Assembly (NCBI GenBank): GCA_017643215.1
Contig: JAEPNV010000014.1
Location: forward strand, 1-64,000
Direction: 5' to 3'
Source of the DNA: Roseibium sp.
GTDB taxonomy: Bacteria; Pseudomonadota; Alphaproteobacteria; Rhizobiales; Stappiaceae
DNA length: 64,000 nucleotides
Below the pieces are notes generated by a model that was not told the DNA's origin, searched no databases, and saw only the letters and a program-made list of their open reading frames with translations. Of the stretch, positions 17,959 through 27,771 are shown piece by piece. How positions within the stretch are numbered: the first letter of the stretch is position 1; every line of letters starts with the position of its first letter. Both the position numbers and the translations under genes were made by a program.

Positions 17959-19583
17959 GATGCGTCTTTCAATCTGAAGCGCTGGATCTTGCCGGTGGCC
18001 GTCTTGGGCAAGGTCTCGGCGAACACGACCGAGCGCGGGTATTTGTAAGGTGCGATGGTCGCTTTCACGTGGTCCTGAAGGGCCTTGATCATCGCCTCGC
18101 CGGCGTCCGCTCCGGCGGCAAGCACCACATGGGCCTCAACGATGGCCCCGCGGTCATCGTCGGCAACGCCGATCACCGCGCATTCGGCGACCGCGTCATG
18201 GGCAAGAAGCGCGGCTTCCACTTCGGGTCCAGCGATGTTGTAACCGGAGGAAATGATCATATCGTCGTTGCGGGCGGCAAAATGGAAGTAGCCATCGGCG
18301 TCCCGGCTGAAAGCATCGCCTGTGATGTTCCAGCCTTCATGCACGTATTCGGCCTGGCGTTCACCGCCAAGGTACCGGCAACCGGTCGGCCCGCGCACGG
18401 CAAGCCGTCCGACCTCGCCGTCGGGCAAATCTGTGCCGTCCGGTCCAATCACCTTGGCTTCATAGCCGGTGACGGGTTTTCCCGTGCACGCCGGACGGTG
18501 ATCGGTGAACCGGTTGGAAATGAAGATGTGCAGGAGTTCCGTCGCCCCGATGCCGTCGAGCATCGGCTTGCCGGTCTTTTGCATCCATTCCTCGTAGACG
18601 GGCGCCGGCAGCGTTTCTCCGGCCGAGACCGCGGCGCGCAGGGACGACAAGTCCGCGCCTTCGTCCATCGCCTTCATCATGGCGCGATAGGCGGTCGGCG
18701 CCGTAAAGCACACGGTCGCCTTGTATTTCTGGATGATGTCGATCATGTTCGGCGGCGTCGCCTGCTCCAAAAGCGTCGCCGCGGCGCCGAAACGCAGCGG
18801 AAACACAGCCAGCCCGCCGAGCCCGAAGGTGAAGGCCAGCGGCGGAGAGCCGACAAAAATATCGTCGGGCTGAACGCCCAGCACCTCCTTGGCGTAGCCA
18901 TCGGCGATGATCAGCAAATCCCGGTGAAAATGCATCGTCGCTTTGGGCGCGCCGGTCGAGCCGGAGGTGAAGCCGAGCAGCGCGACATCGTCCTGCGAGG
19001 TTTCAACCGCATCGAACTTCACCGATTTTTCAAGCGCGAGCCGGTCGAGTTCCGCGTCGTGATTGGATGTGCCGTCAAAGCCAACAACCGTGTTGAGGAT
19101 CGGGCTGTCCTTCGCGCAGGCGGTGATTTCGTCCATCAGCCGTGTGTCGCACAGGGCATGGGTGATTTCGGCCATCTCGACATATTTCATCAACTCGCCG
19201 GCCCGCAGCATGGGCATGGTGTTGATGACAACGGCCCCGGCTTTGGTGGCCGCGAGCCAGCAGGCCACCATGGCCGGATTGTTGGCCGAGCGCACCAGCA
19301 CCCGGTTGCCGGGCTTGACGCCAAGATCCTCAACCAGCGCGTGGGCGAGGCGATTGGTCCAGTCGGCGAGCTCCTTGTAGGTCCGGCGGCGGCCGTTGCC
19401 GATCAGCGCCGTGTGGTCGCCGAAGCCCTTGTCCACCATGGCGTCGGTGAGTTCCACGGCGGCATTCAGCGTCTCGGGATAGTCGAAACCGTCCAGCAAA
19501 AGGTCCGGCCAAAGGTCCATCGGCGGCAGGTTGTCCCGCGCGAAGGTGTCGACGTGGGCCGACGGCAGCAGTGATCTTGCCAT
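17955..19583 (-). CDS. abmG: 2-aminobenzoate-CoA ligase
   Basis: A 542-residue AMP-forming acyl-CoA synthetase of the benzoate-CoA ligase subgroup. Visible motifs are [19 protein letters not shown] (AMP-binding), [19 protein letters not shown] (hinge) and the catalytic lysine in [15 protein letters not shown]. It most likely activates anthranilate to 2-aminobenzoyl-CoA, the substrate of AbmA encoded upstream, as in the Azoarcus evansii aerobic 2-aminobenzoate route. A benzoate or salicylate preference cannot be excluded from sequence. It is first in the abmG-kynA-kynU-ridA block. Confidence 0.87.
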   Translation of the reverse strand: MARSLLPSAHVDTFARDNLPPMDLWPDLLLDGFDYPETLNAAVELTDAMVDKGFGDHTALIGNGRRRTYKELADWTNRLAHALVEDLGVKPGNRVLVRSANNPAMVACWLAATKAGAVVINTMPMLRAGELMKYVEMAEITHALCDTRLMDEITACAKDSPILNTVVGFDGTSNHDAELDRLALEKSVKFDAVETSQDDVALLGFTSGSTGAPKATMHFHRDLLIIADGYAKEVLGVQPDDIFVGSPPLAFTFGLGGLAVFPLRFGAAATLLEQATPPNMIDIIQKYKATVCFTAPTAYRAMMKAMDEGADLSSLRAAVSAGETLPAPVYEEWMQKTGKPMLDGIGATELLHIFISNRFTDHRPACTGKPVTGYEAKVIGPDGTDLPDGEVGRLAVRGPTGCRYLGGERQAEYVHEGWNITGDAFSRDADGYFHFAARNDDMIISSGYNIAGPEVEAALLAHDAVAECAVIGVADDDRGAIVEAHVVLAAGADAGEAMIKALQDHVKATIAPYKYPRSVVFAETLPKTATGKIQRFRLKDAS

Positions 19584-19598
19584 GATCGATCTCCTTAA

Positions 19599-19776
19599 AG
19601 GACGCTCGCCGTCCTCAGACTGCTGGCTAAGCCAGCAGTTTTTTTCCTTAGGTCCTGCTCGAGCGTGTCCCGAGCATCCACAAGCTCCTGACTTTTCGGG
19701 GTCCTCGGGACGTTGCCCGAGGATGACAATCGATAAGAATCAGGGTTGTCATCAAACAGAGGACGCCAGGCGTCCT
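19599..19776. repeat. cluster of six inverted repeats (REP-like palindromic element)
   Basis: The 191-bp gap between the cupin gene and abmG is packed with hairpins. They are AGGACG/CGTCCT (19599-19615); ACTGCTGGCT/AGCCAGCAGT around a single A (19619-19639), followed by T7 on the + strand; TGCTCG/CGAGCA (19656-19676); TCCTCGGG/CCCGAGGA (19702-19723); GATGACAA/TTGTCATC (19722-19753); and AGGACGCC/GGCGTCCT (19760-19776), which overlaps the cupin stop codon. The 19702-19753 part, read on the - strand (TTGTCATCCTCGGG), resembles dispersed palindromic repeats seen in many alphaproteobacterial genomes. A role in mRNA processing or attenuation between the two operon halves is inferred. Confidence 0.6.
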
Positions 19777-20227
19777 ATTCATTCGCCTCCGGTGGCAGGA
19801 AATCGACGTCGTGTTCCGCGGAAACGCGAACCACGGCTTCGACATCCGTCATGTCGTGAAGCTCGTCGAACAGCTCCTTGAGCTTGCCGGCCGGAGAGAC
19901 CCAGAAGAGGGCTCGGCAGGGCTTGTCCGATTTGTTGAAATAGCCATGCGGCACGCCCATCGGCATGCGAACCAAATCGCCAGCCTGGGCCTTCACCCAC
20001 TTGCCATCCAGCTTCAGGTCCAGTTCACCGTCCTGAACGAGGATGAATTCGTCCTGGGTCGGATGAACGTGGACCGGGACGTGCTGGCCCGGCAGGGAGT
20101 TGGTTTCAAACGCGAACGTGCTCTCGCACCAGGCCTTCGGATAATAGGTCTGACCGAGGATATTCAGTGTCACTCCGTCAAATCCTTCGCCGTTCCGGGT
20201 AATGCCGCCGTCGAGTTTCTTGCCCAT
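19775..20227 (-). CDS. cupin-domain protein
   Basis: A 150-residue single-domain cupin. The metal-site motifs are recognisable: HVPVHVHPTQDEFILVQDGE (three His and a Glu) and the second motif GDLVRMPMGVPHGYFN. It lies in the 2-aminobenzoyl-CoA operon directly after the acyl-CoA dehydrogenase. It could act on a non-aromatic CoA intermediate or its product. It does not look like 3-hydroxyanthranilate dioxygenase, which has different metal spacing and length. Exact role unknown. Confidence 0.8.
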   Translation of the reverse strand: MGKKLDGGITRNGEGFDGVTLNILGQTYYPKAWCESTFAFETNSLPGQHVPVHVHPTQDEFILVQDGELDLKLDGKWVKAQAGDLVRMPMGVPHGYFNKSDKPCRALFWVSPAGKLKELFDELHDMTDVEAVVRVSAEHDVDFLPPEANE

Positions 20228-20254
20228 AGTCCTGTCCTCCCTGTTTGCCTGAAT

Positions 20255-21412
20255 TTAGTTCATCGCATTCATCGTCTGCCGTGCGATCACGACCCGCTGG
20301 ACGTCGGACGCGCCTTCGTAAATGCGCAAGGCCCGGATTTCCCGGTAGAGCCTTTCGACCGTCTGGCCGGCGCGTACGCCGTCGCCGCCATGAAGCTGGA
20401 CCGCCCGGTCGATGATCTGCTGGGCCTGATCGGTGGCAAAGAGCTTGGCCATCGCGGCCTCGCGGGTCACGCGCGGCGCGCCGGAATCCTTTGTCCAGGC
20501 GGCGCGGTAGACAAGAAGTGCCGCCGCATCGATGTCGAGCGCCATATCGGCGATGTGGCCCTGGACCATCTGCAGATCGAAAAGGGGTGCACCCTGGATT
20601 TGGCGGGTCGTCACGCGGTGAAGCGCTTCATCAAGTGCGCGCCGGGCAAAGCCGAGCGCGGCCGCCGCGACCGTCGAGCGGAAGACATCCAAAACGGACA
20701 TGGCGATCTTGAAGCCATCGCCCGGCGTGCCGATCAGGGCCGAAGCCGGCACACGGCAGTCGCTGAACCGCAAGGAGGCCAAGGGATGCGGCGCGATGGT
20801 GTCCAGACGCTCGGCGATCTCAAGGCCTTGTGTTTCGGCCGGAACGACAAAGGCGGACAGGCCCTTGGCCCCCGGCGCTTCACCGGTCCGGGCAAAGACC
20901 GTGTAGACATCGGCAATGCCGCCGTTGGAAATCCAGGTCTTTTCGCCGTCGAGCACGAAATGGTTGCCGTCGCGCGAAGCCGTCATGGTTGAATTGGCAA
21001 CATCGGAGCCCGATTGCGGCTCCGTCAGCGCGAAGGCGGAGATGGCCTTGCCCGTCCGCGTCAGCGGCAGCCAGTCGCGCTTCTGCTCCTCAGACCCAAA
21101 AAGTGAAATCGCGCCTGTCCCAAGCCCTTGCATGGCAAAGGCAAAATCGGCAAGGCCGTCATGGCGGGCGAGGATTTCCCGAATGAGGCACAGGCTGCGT
21201 ACATCGAGTGTCCCACCACCATCTGGATCGATCCCGGTAGGGGCGAGGTATCCATCGCTCCCCAGCAGGGCGACCAACTGGCGGCAGGCCGCATCGGTGT
21301 CGGAGTGATCCACCGTTGCTAGATGGGATGCGGCCCATTGGTCGAGTTCGGTGGCTAGGAGACGGTGGCGGTCTTCAAAAAAGGGCCAGGTGAGGAAGCT
21401 TGTGTCCGCCAT
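20255..21412 (-). CDS. acyl-CoA dehydrogenase
   Basis: A 385-residue FAD acyl-CoA dehydrogenase with the standard three-domain order. FAD/substrate motifs [16 protein letters not shown] and [13 protein letters not shown] and the C-terminal [20 protein letters not shown] with YEGASDVQR are visible. In this operon it should oxidise an alicyclic or ring-opened CoA ester made after AbmA. Its ATG shares one base with the stop of the enoyl-CoA hydratase frame (TGATG at 21410-21414). Confidence 0.9.
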   Translation of the reverse strand: MADTSFLTWPFFEDRHRLLATELDQWAASHLATVDHSDTDAACRQLVALLGSDGYLAPTGIDPDGGGTLDVRSLCLIREILARHDGLADFAFAMQGLGTGAISLFGSEEQKRDWLPLTRTGKAISAFALTEPQSGSDVANSTMTASRDGNHFVLDGEKTWISNGGIADVYTVFARTGEAPGAKGLSAFVVPAETQGLEIAERLDTIAPHPLASLRFSDCRVPASALIGTPGDGFKIAMSVLDVFRSTVAAAALGFARRALDEALHRVTTRQIQGAPLFDLQMVQGHIADMALDIDAAALLVYRAAWTKDSGAPRVTREAAMAKLFATDQAQQIIDRAVQLHGGDGVRAGQTVERLYREIRALRIYEGASDVQRVVIARQTMNAMN

Positions 21413-22218
21413 CAGTCGCCCTCAAAAACCGGCCGCTCTTTGGCGACGAAGGCATTATATGCGCGCTTGAAATCCTCCGTTTGCATGCAGATCGCCTGGG
21501 CTTGAGCCTCAGCCTCGATCGCCTGCTCGATCGACATCGACCATTCCTGGTTGAGCATGGTCTTGGTCATCATGTTGGCGAAATTCGGCCCGGCCACGAG
21601 CCGTGCCGCCATGTCGCCCGCCGTTGCTTCCAAGTCACCGGAGGGAACAACGCGGTTGAAAAAGCCCCACGCATGGCCTTCCTCGGCGGAGAGCGACCGG
21701 CCGAAGTAAAGCAGCTCCGCCGCGCGGCCCTGGCCGATGATCCGCGGCAGGATCGCACACGCACCCATGTCGCAGCCGGCAAGGCCGACGCGATTGAACA
21801 GGAACACGACCTTGGCATCCGGTGCCGCGATCCTCAGATCAGAGGCCATGGCAATGATCGCGCCGGCGCCGGCGCACACCCCTTCAACGGCGGAGATAAC
21901 CGGCTTGCCGCAATTCATCATCGCCTTGACCAGGTCGCCGGTCATCCGGGTGAAGGCGAGCAGCTCTTTCATGGTCATCTTGGTGAGCGGTCCAATGATG
22001 TCGTGGACATCACCGCCGGAGCAAAAATTTCCGCCATTGGGCAAAAAGACAACCGCCTTCACATCCTCCGCGTAGTGAAGATCGCGAAACCAGTCCCGCA
22101 GTTCAGCGTAACTGTCGAAGGTCAGCGGGTTTTTGCGGTCAGGACGGTTCAAGGAAATCCGGGCGACACCGTCGGCAATGGCGCAGTTGAAATGCGTGAC
22201 ATCCGTGCGCATCGTCAT
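21412..22218 (-). CDS. enoyl-CoA hydratase/isomerase family protein
   Basis: A 268-residue crotonase. Oxyanion-hole motifs [15 protein letters not shown] and [20 protein letters not shown] are present, and the active-site region reads [16 protein letters not shown]. The start at 22218 is set by the ATGA overlap with the marR stop; the open frame reaches 22317, but that part lies within marR. It probably hydrates or isomerises the product of AbmA, in step with the SDR and acyl-CoA dehydrogenase encoded beside it. Confidence 0.88.
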   Translation of the reverse strand: MTMRTDVTHFNCAIADGVARISLNRPDRKNPLTFDSYAELRDWFRDLHYAEDVKAVVFLPNGGNFCSGGDVHDIIGPLTKMTMKELLAFTRMTGDLVKAMMNCGKPVISAVEGVCAGAGAIIAMASDLRIAAPDAKVVFLFNRVGLAGCDMGACAILPRIIGQGRAAELLYFGRSLSAEEGHAWGFFNRVVPSGDLEATAGDMAARLVAGPNFANMMTKTMLNQEWSMSIEQAIEAEAQAQAICMQTEDFKRAYNAFVAKERPVFEGD

Positions 22219-22691
22219 GCCTTCGGCTCCTCCAGGCTGTGGATCAATTTGTCGAGCCGATGGCTCATCCCCTCGGTGTCGTCCGCGGACAGGCCGCCGA
22301 GCAGGCCGTCGATCCATTCCTCATGGGCCGCGGCGTGGTCGGCGAAGGCCGCGCGTCCGGTGTTTGTCAAACGCACCAGAGACGCCCGCCGGTCGCCGGG
22401 AACCGCGACACGCACTGCCAGGCCTTCCTGGGTCAACCGGTCGACAATACCGGTGATGTTGCCGTTGGAGACCCGAAGAAGTTCGGAAATCTCGCTCATT
22501 TTGAGCCCGTCCGAATACCGGAACAAGGCGGACATCACGTCGAACCGAGGCAGGGTGGACTGATACTCGTCCCGCAGCTTGCGCCGGATTTCCTCTTCGA
22601 TCCGGTTGCTGGCCTTCAACAGCTTCAACCACAGGCGCAGGCGTGTTTTGGAGAGTGGTTCGGCGGGTGATGCCTTTGTTTTAACGGTCAT
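22215..22691 (-). CDS. MarR-family transcriptional regulator
   Basis: A 158-residue winged-helix repressor. The DNA-reading helix ([20 protein letters not shown]) and the wing ([15 protein letters not shown]) are typical of MarR members. It is embedded in the abm operon between the SDR (ATGA overlap, 22688-22691) and the hydratase (ATGA, 22215-22218), so it is made in fixed proportion with the pathway. Related regulators of aromatic-CoA pathways sense CoA thioesters. The palindrome at 25792-25825 ahead of abmA is the likely operator. Confidence 0.88.
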   Translation of the reverse strand: MTVKTKASPAEPLSKTRLRLWLKLLKASNRIEEEIRRKLRDEYQSTLPRFDVMSALFRYSDGLKMSEISELLRVSNGNITGIVDRLTQEGLAVRVAVPGDRRASLVRLTNTGRAAFADHAAAHEEWIDGLLGGLSADDTEGMSHRLDKLIHSLEEPKA

Positions 22692-23428
22692 ATTTCGCCT
22701 CCCGAAAGCGACAGCGTGTGACCGTTGACCGAACGGGCGGCCTCCGAACACAGCCAGAGGGCCGCGCCGGCCACCTCGTCGGTCTGAATGAAGCGATCCT
22801 GCGGATTGCCCTTGCGCAAGGTCTTGGCCGCGTCATCGGCGCTCATGCCCGTTTTCGCGACGATGTTGGCAATCGAGCGCTCCAGCATCGGCGTTTCAAT
22901 GAAGCCCGGGCAAATGGCGTTGACCGTGATGTTGGCCGGACCCAGTTCCTGGGCCAGCGATCGGGTGAGCCCGACGACGCCGTGCTTGGCGGCGCAATAG
23001 GCCGAGACATAGGGATATCCCTTGAGCCCCGCTGTGGAGGCGATTGCAATCATGCGCCCCCAGCCGACGGCTTTCATGTCGTAAAGCGCGGTGTGCCAGA
23101 GATTGAAAACGCCGAGGAGATTGACCGAAAGCATCGCCTGCAGTGTATCCGGCGTCATTTTGGAGAACGGAACGCTGTCGGCGGCCCCTGCGTTGGCGAC
23201 CGCGATGTCGATGGTTCCAAAGTCCTTGTGGGCGCCCTCAAAGGCGTGTTTGACCTGCTCCAAGTCCGTGACGTCGCAGACCCGGTAGGGAAGCCGCTGG
23301 GCCTTGAGCTTTTGTTCGTCGCGGCCGAGGATGCACACGCGGGCGCCGGCTTCTGCGAATGCGCGCGCGATTTCCGCGCCAACGCCCGATCCGCCGCCGG
23401 ACACCATCACATGTTTGCCGGCGACCAT
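22688..23428 (-). CDS. short-chain dehydrogenase/reductase
   Basis: A 246-residue classical SDR: cofactor motif SGGGSGVGAEIARAF, NAG motif VANAGAA, catalytic Ser in IAIASTAGLKG and the YVSAYCAAK catalytic Tyr/Lys. The AspGlyArg segment ILGRDEQKL after strand 2 may suit NAD(P). It probably oxidises a 3-hydroxyacyl-CoA-like intermediate in 2-aminobenzoyl-CoA degradation. It is joined to abmA by a TGATG overlap at 23426-23430. Confidence 0.88.
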   Translation of the reverse strand: MVAGKHVMVSGGGSGVGAEIARAFAEAGARVCILGRDEQKLKAQRLPYRVCDVTDLEQVKHAFEGAHKDFGTIDIAVANAGAADSVPFSKMTPDTLQAMLSVNLLGVFNLWHTALYDMKAVGWGRMIAIASTAGLKGYPYVSAYCAAKHGVVGLTRSLAQELGPANITVNAICPGFIETPMLERSIANIVAKTGMSADDAAKTLRKGNPQDRFIQTDEVAGAALWLCSEAARSVNGHTLSLSGGEI

Positions 23429-25725
23429 CAGACCTTCACCACCGCTTCGGCCTCGCGGTCCGCCAGGCGCCAGGTCTGGTCACGGCCGGCCAGATAAGGC
23501 GGTAGCCAGTCGGCGTGCCGGTCGCCGATCCGGGCGCCCTCGTGCAAGGTCCAGTAAGGATCCGACAAATGCGGCCGTCCGACGCACACGAGATCAGCAC
23601 GCCCGGCCATCAGGATGGAGTTGACATGGTCGGCCTCGTAGATGTTTCCGACGGCCATGGTCTTCAAATCCGCCTCGTTGCGGATCCGGTCTGAGAACGG
23701 GGTCTGGAACATGCGGCCGTAGACGGGCCTTGCATTGATGCTGGTCTGTCCGGCCGAGACATCGATGATGTCGGCGCCGGCGGCCGAGAACATCCGGCCG
23801 ACCTCGACCGCGTCTTCCGGCGTGATGCCGTCCTCGCCAACCCAGTCATTCGCGGAAATACGCACCGACATCGGCTTTTCCGCGGGCCAGACCGCGCGCA
23901 TGGCCTGAAAGACCTCGAGCGGATAACGCATCCGGTTGTTCAGGCTGCCGCCATACTCGTCGGCTCGCGTGTTGGAGACCGGCGAGATGAACGAGGAAAT
24001 CAGATAGCCGTGGGCCGCGTGCAGTTCGATCATGTCGAAACGGGCCCGCTCGGCCATTTCCGCGGCCGCGACAAACTCGGCCGTGATGGCGTCCATATCC
24101 GCACGGGTCATCGCCCGCGGCACGGCGTTTGTCCCCGACCAGGGGATGGCGGACGCGGAAATAAGCTCCCAATTGCCGGTCGCAAGCGGTGTATCCATGC
24201 CCTCCCAACCGATATTGGTCGACCCCTTGCGGCCCGAATGGCCGATCTGGCAACAGATCTTCGCATCCGTTTCGCCGTGCACGAAGTCAGTCAGGCGCGT
24301 CCACGCTGCTTCGTGCTCGGGCGCGTAAAGGCCCGGGCAGCCGGGGCTAATCCGGCCGGGCGCCGACACGCAGGTCATTTCTGTGTAGATGAGCCCGGCG
24401 CCGCCCTTGGCGCGCTCGCCATAGTGAACGAGATGCCAGTCGGTCGGGCAGCCGTCGACGGCCTTGTACTGCGCCATCGGCGAAACGACGACCCGGTTCC
24501 TCAGCTCCATCTCCCGGAGCTTGAACGGTGCGAACATCGGCGCGCGGACCGGGCCGTTGGCGGGGGCGCCGGCCTGGTCCTGGAACCATTTTTCCGCCGA
24601 GCGCAGCCAGTCCGGATCGCGCAAGCGCAAATTCTCGTGGCTGATGCGCTGCGAACGGGTCAAAAGCGAGTAGTTGAACTGGACCGGATCGAGATCGAGA
24701 TAGCGCTCGACTTCCTCGAACCACTCCAGCGAATTGCGCGCGGCCGATTGAAGGCGGAGGACTTCAAGCCGCCGTTCGTCCTGGTAACGTTCAAATGCCT
24801 CGGCAAGACTGGGCTCTGAATGGAGATAGTCAGCGAGGGCAATCGCGCTGTCAAAGGCCAAGCGCGTGCCGGACCCGATCGAGAAATGCGCGGTCGCGGA
24901 GGCATCGCCCAGGAGCACCACATTGTCGTGGTACCAGCGCTCACACAAAACCCGCGGGAAATTCATCCAGACGGCGGAGCCCCTGAGGTGCGCCGCGTTG
25001 GACATGAGCGCGTGACCGCCAAGGTGGTTCGCGAAGACCTTTTCGCAGGTCGCGATGGTCTCTTCCTTGGACATCGTCTCAAAGCCGAAGCGGTCCCACG
25101 TGTCTTCCGTGCATTCGACGATGAACGTCGCGGTGTCGGCGTCGAACTGGTAGACATGGGCCCAGATCCAGCCATGCTCGGTCTTTTCGAAGATGAATGT
25201 GAAGGCGTCGTCGAACTTCTGATGCGTGCCGAGCCAGATGAACTTGCATTTTCGGACGTCGACCTGCGGCTTGAAGTGCTCGGCGTAGGTGCCGCGGATC
25301 TTTGAATTGATGCCGTCGCACGCGACCACCAGATCGTAGTCACGCTTAAACGCCTCGACGTCGTCAAACTCGGTCTCGAACTTCAATTCGATCCCCAGTT
25401 CGCGGGCCCGTGCCTGCAACAGAACCAGCATTTTCTTGCGGCCAATGCCGGCGAAGCCGTGCCCGCCGGAAACCGTGCGCACGCCATTGTGGACGACCGC
25501 GATGTCGTCCCAGTAGGCAAAGTTGTCCCGGATCGCCTCCGCGCTTTCAGGATCGTTGTCCTGGAGGTTGTCCAACGCGTCGTCGGAGAGCACCACGCCC
25601 CAGCCGAACGTGTCGTTGGCTTTGTTGCGCTCGATCACGACGATCTCGTGGGCTGCATCGCGCAGTTTCATGGAGATGGCGAAATAGAGCCCGGCCGGTC
25701 CGCCGCCCAAACACGCGATGCGCAT
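23428..25725 (-). CDS. abmA: 2-aminobenzoyl-CoA monooxygenase/reductase (two-domain flavoenzyme)
   Basis: A 765-residue fusion. Residues 1 to about 385 form a group A flavoprotein monooxygenase ([14 protein letters not shown] at the N-terminus, [20 protein letters not shown] for the GD motif), close to salicylyl-CoA 5-hydroxylases. From about 390 to the end is an old-yellow-enzyme reductase ([51 protein letters not shown]). This order is that of Azoarcus ACMR, which hydroxylates and then reduces the ring of 2-aminobenzoyl-CoA. A GAAGGAGG site precedes the ATG. It is the first gene of the operon running to the cupin. Confidence 0.9.
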   Translation of the reverse strand: MRIACLGGGPAGLYFAISMKLRDAAHEIVVIERNKANDTFGWGVVLSDDALDNLQDNDPESAEAIRDNFAYWDDIAVVHNGVRTVSGGHGFAGIGRKKMLVLLQARARELGIELKFETEFDDVEAFKRDYDLVVACDGINSKIRGTYAEHFKPQVDVRKCKFIWLGTHQKFDDAFTFIFEKTEHGWIWAHVYQFDADTATFIVECTEDTWDRFGFETMSKEETIATCEKVFANHLGGHALMSNAAHLRGSAVWMNFPRVLCERWYHDNVVLLGDASATAHFSIGSGTRLAFDSAIALADYLHSEPSLAEAFERYQDERRLEVLRLQSAARNSLEWFEEVERYLDLDPVQFNYSLLTRSQRISHENLRLRDPDWLRSAEKWFQDQAGAPANGPVRAPMFAPFKLREMELRNRVVVSPMAQYKAVDGCPTDWHLVHYGERAKGGAGLIYTEMTCVSAPGRISPGCPGLYAPEHEAAWTRLTDFVHGETDAKICCQIGHSGRKGSTNIGWEGMDTPLATGNWELISASAIPWSGTNAVPRAMTRADMDAITAEFVAAAEMAERARFDMIELHAAHGYLISSFISPVSNTRADEYGGSLNNRMRYPLEVFQAMRAVWPAEKPMSVRISANDWVGEDGITPEDAVEVGRMFSAAGADIIDVSAGQTSINARPVYGRMFQTPFSDRIRNEADLKTMAVGNIYEADHVNSILMAGRADLVCVGRPHLSDPYWTLHEGARIGDRHADWLPPYLAGRDQTWRLADREAEAVVKV

Positions 25726-25791
25726 TTAACTGCCTCCTTCGAAGGGGCGCGCCGAAACCTCCGGCGGCCACGAGACTCAGTCTATATTTAG

Positions 25792-25825
25792 AGCTTAAAT
25801 GTTTCAAGATTGAAATATTTAAGCT
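25792..25825. promoter_or_regulatory. 34-bp near-perfect palindrome, candidate MarR operator
   Basis: Left arm AGCTTAAATGTTTCAA (25792-25807), centre GA, right arm TTGAAATATTTAAGCT (25810-25825); 15 of 16 pairs match. The core TTTCAA-GA-TTGAAA is perfect. It sits 67 bp upstream of abmA and 53 bp upstream of the divergent kynB, in an AT-rich patch unlike the GC-rich surroundings. A dimeric regulator here could control both directions; the in-operon MarR protein is the natural candidate (inference). Confidence 0.65.
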
Positions 25826-25877
25826 GCACGAATATCCTGATAAGGCGTTGAACTGTGCGGCAGTGAGGGAGCGCGCC

Positions 25878-26705
25878 ATGGCGGATACAAGTGGGATCGA
25901 CTGGGACGACGCCTTTGCGAACGGGCCCTATATTGACGGCGCAGCGGATTATCCGGGCCGATGGGCAGACAAGGCAGCGGCCTATCGGCAAGCACATGAA
26001 AACAAGGAGCTTGATGTTGCCTATGGCGATCATCCGCTCCGACGGTTCGATCTGTTCATGCCGTCAGGCACACCGCGCGGGCTGGCGGTGTTCGTGCATG
26101 GTGGATACTGGCTGAAGTTCGATAAGTCGTTCTGGTCACATCTGGCCGCCGGCGCTTGTGCCAAGGGGTGGGCCGTGGCTCTGCCGAGTTATGTTCTGGC
26201 GCCTGAAGCCCGCATTTCCGCAATCACGCGGGATATCGCCCGCGCCGTTGAGACCGCGGCGCGGAAAGTCGACGGGCCGATCCACCTTGCCGGGCATTCG
26301 GCCGGCGGCCATCTGGTCAGCCGTATGGCCTGCCAAGGCGGCCCGCTTGATACGCGCATTGCGAAGCGCCTTGAACGCATTGTGTCTATCAGCGGTCTTC
26401 ACGATTTGCGGCCGCTGCAACTGACCGACATGAACCAGGGGCTCCGTCTCGATCCTGATGAAGCGACCGCCGAAAGCGCGGCCTTGCAAGATCCACAGCC
26501 CGGGCTCGACATCGTGTGCTGGGTTGGCGCAAGGGAACGGCCGGAGTTTTTGCGCCAGACGCGCCTTCTGGAGGAAGCGTGGGGCCGGAAGGGGGCCACG
26601 ATCAACGCCCACTACGATCCTGGCCGGCATCATTTCGATGTGATTGACGGACTGGCGGATCTGAAAGGCGCGCTGACGAACGCCTTTATTGGTGTCCGCC
26701 CCTGA
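25878..26705 (+). CDS. arylformamidase (kynurenine formamidase), alpha/beta-hydrolase type
   Basis: A 275-residue alpha/beta hydrolase. The HGGYW motif (74-78) forms the oxyanion hole, the nucleophile is Ser141 in GHSAGGH, and the catalytic His is 251 or 252 in GRHHFDVIDG. HGGYW plus this length is typical of the eukaryote-like kynurenine formamidases, which hydrolyse N-formylkynurenine to kynurenine, the step between kynA and kynU. It is divergent from abmA and shares its promoter region. A GAGGGAG site precedes the ATG at 25878. The bacterial metal-dependent KynB family is different in fold. Confidence 0.85.
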   Translation: MADTSGIDWDDAFANGPYIDGAADYPGRWADKAAAYRQAHENKELDVAYGDHPLRRFDLFMPSGTPRGLAVFVHGGYWLKFDKSFWSHLAAGACAKGWAVALPSYVLAPEARISAITRDIARAVETAARKVDGPIHLAGHSAGGHLVSRMACQGGPLDTRIAKRLERIVSISGLHDLRPLQLTDMNQGLRLDPDEATAESAALQDPQPGLDIVCWVGARERPEFLRQTRLLEEAWGRKGATINAHYDPGRHHFDVIDGLADLKGALTNAFIGVRP

Positions 26706-26734
26706 TCCCGGATCGAACCGCCGTTCTGACCGGC

Positions 26735-27544
26735 TCACGGCTCCATCTGATAGAACCGCTGCCAGATCTTTTCGCCGATCATGCAGTCATAGCCCTCCGG
26801 AGTCAGCCCGGACCAGTCCGCGTTGATCACCGGCGGGCGAACAGGCGCTGGTTCCGGCAATCGTCCGGCAAGTTCCAGAATCAGTTTGCGCCGCACCGCG
26901 CCAGGAAACTCCTCCCAGCTGTAGACCGGGATCGAAAACGACAAGGGACCGCCAATCACGCATTCAGCGTAATAAAGGTCGAGGTCCTCCAGGTGAAACT
27001 GCTGGCCGGCCCCCTCACGGGTCATGAGGGGCAGGCCGTTGATGACAAATCCCTGGTAAACGAGTTCGTCGCGCACCTGAACAACGGGCGGGCCCATGTT
27101 ATTCGGACCGTCTCCAGAGACATCGATGACCTGACGCTCACCGAAGAAGCCGTTGTCAGCGAAGGACGCAGGCGCAAAGCCCAAAATGCCGGAAATGGAG
27201 GTCCGGCGGAGTGTCGTTGGCGGATTGATGGTGAGTTTGGCGGCAAATGCGTCAAGATCAGCCGGTGTTTCGATCAGCGTCCACGGAACCACGACCCGCT
27301 GCGAAAATGCCCCTGACCATTCCACGTAGGAAATCGCGACCTTGCCGTGATAGCCGGTCTCAATCGCCGCAAAAACCGCGGGATCGCGCAGGGCCGATGC
27401 ATAGCCACGGCGCTGGATTTCTTGCTCGTTTGTCGACATGGAATAGGAAATGTCGACAGCGAGCATGAGTTCCACATCGACGGGCGTTTCGGCCACCACG
27501 GCGGTCGGCAGGACTGTCAGCGCCAGAATTGCGGGCCATCTCAT
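26735..27544 (-). CDS. DUF1194 secreted protein (vWA-like)
   Basis: A 269-residue protein with an N-terminal signal peptide (RWPAILALTVLPTAVVA, then ETPVDVELML). The mature part opens with LMLAVDISYSMSTNEQEIQRRGY, a MIDAS-like DxSxS motif of von Willebrand A domains, and later has DVSGDGPNNMG. This is the DUF1194 family, common in alphaproteobacteria and functionally uncharacterised. The start at 27544 is chosen because it creates the signal peptide and has a GGAGGGA site; the frame is open to 27601. It converges with kynB and diverges from the dehalogenase. Confidence 0.85.
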   Translation of the reverse strand: MRWPAILALTVLPTAVVAETPVDVELMLAVDISYSMSTNEQEIQRRGYASALRDPAVFAAIETGYHGKVAISYVEWSGAFSQRVVVPWTLIETPADLDAFAAKLTINPPTTLRRTSISGILGFAPASFADNGFFGERQVIDVSGDGPNNMGPPVVQVRDELVYQGFVINGLPLMTREGAGQQFHLEDLDLYYAECVIGGPLSFSIPVYSWEEFPGAVRRKLILELAGRLPEPAPVRPPVINADWSGLTPEGYDCMIGEKIWQRFYQMEP

Positions 27545-27771
27545 CAACGCGTCCCTCCATCCGATCCAAAGATATCCCAAAACATGGCGGCGTTCGCGCA
27601 TAAGATGCCGCTAGATGCGTCGGCCGCTCTGGATAGATAGGATGTGTGACGCATATCGGAACCGTTGGTGCCACTCCGGCAGGCAAAAGCGCTGTCTCGA
27701 CCATATTCATTTGCGCCAGGATACGGTCGATAGTTACAGTTGAAACCATTCGCTTCTTTGGGAGGACGTGC

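Noticed and set aside
18069-19574. 501-residue + strand open frame opposite abmG
   Set aside because: Arg/His/Gly-rich composition with no domain motifs; abmG on the - strand is unambiguous.
19619-19645. Perfect hairpin plus T7 as a terminator for a + strand gene
   Set aside because: No + strand gene lies upstream; both neighbours are transcribed leftward. I treat it as part of the palindromic cluster.
19599-19776. Possible CRISPR array
   Set aside because: The repeats are inverted, of different sequences and irregular spacing; no direct repeats with spacers and no cas genes.
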